NCBI GenBank assembly: GCA_038213135.1
Contig: JBBQTQ010000042.1
Span: forward strand, 1 to 21,536
DNA: 21,536 bases
Direction: 5' to 3'
DNA from: JBBQTQ01 sp038213135
Lineage (GTDB): Bacteria; Actinomycetota; Thermoleophilia; Gaiellales; Gaiellaceae
The notes beneath the pieces are model-generated. The model saw nothing but the letters and a program-made list of their open reading frames with translations, did not search any database and was not told the origin of the DNA. Positions 21,497 through 21,536 of the stretch are shown here, in pieces (position 1 is the stretch's first letter; every line of letters begins with the position of its first letter). Both the position numbers and the translations under genes were made by a program.

Positions 21497-21536
21497 CGCC
21501 GAGCTACGAGGAGCTACCCGTCGGCCAGGCGCGGAC

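Noticed and set aside
1..21536. CRISPR array, defence island, insertion sequence or prophage
   Set aside because: No regularly spaced direct repeats, no Cas, nuclease, toxin-antitoxin, transposase or phage structural motifs were seen in any gene.

Overview
The window is GC-rich bacterial chromosome with short intergenic gaps and many 1-4 base start/stop overlaps. Gene content and codon use suggest a high-GC actinobacterium. The class Thermoleophilia (Gaiellales or Solirubrobacterales) is my guess from general style, not from any marker gene. There are no rRNA or tRNA genes, no CRISPR array, no transposase and no phage structural genes that I can see.

Layout. (1) 1-789: end of a YbhN/LPG-synthase-type membrane protein (+), closed by a hairpin shared with the convergent gene. 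(2) 810-6731 (-): a six-gene unit, read as phosphoribosyltransferase, BMP/PnrA-type binding protein, double ABC ATPase, two permeases and a SAM methyltransferase. It looks like a purine nucleoside/base uptake and salvage operon. (3) 6767-7605 (+): an ECF sigma factor coupled to a small zinc-finger anti-sigma factor. (4) 7691-9854 (-): a COG4315-type secreted protein, then an LPG-synthase C-terminal domain (DUF2156) protein coupled to an unknown membrane-anchored protein. (5) 9904-11012 (+): a tiny two-helix membrane protein coupled to uppP (undecaprenyl-diphosphatase). (6) 11013-12072: an island of lower GC with an orphan small ORF and a DUF2335-like membrane protein split by a frameshift. (7) 12142-19078 (+): a catabolic block of lactate-monooxygenase-like flavoprotein, a catalytic plus a short non-catalytic acyl-CoA dehydrogenase, an SDR, an acyl-CoA synthetase and a third acyl-CoA dehydrogenase. 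A second acyl-CoA synthetase (19075-20595, -) converges on it and shares a CTAG stop overlap. (8) 20727-21496 (+): two adjacent secreted proteins of unknown function.

How the genes work together. Block 2 would bring purine nucleosides or bases in and convert the base to its nucleotide. Block 7 would activate a carboxylic acid to its CoA thioester (two ligases) and desaturate it (three dehydrogenases, one pair probably a heteromer of the kind used on bulky or branched acyl-CoAs). The SDR and the hydroxy-acid oxidase would handle hydroxy/keto intermediates. No hydratase or thiolase is present, so the pathway must be completed elsewhere.

The most interesting signals are: two genes (ECF sigma, SDR) whose conserved N-termini lie upstream of any ATG/GTG/TTG and both meet an ACG codon; a recurring layout of a -10-like hexamer 6-10 bases before the start codon (leaderless mRNA); a set of near-perfect intergenic palindromes at gene ends; a 14-base inverted repeat made of two smaller palindromes in front of the acyl-CoA synthetase; and the frameshifted DUF2335 gene in the low-GC island. 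I did not find a clear new defence or mobile system.
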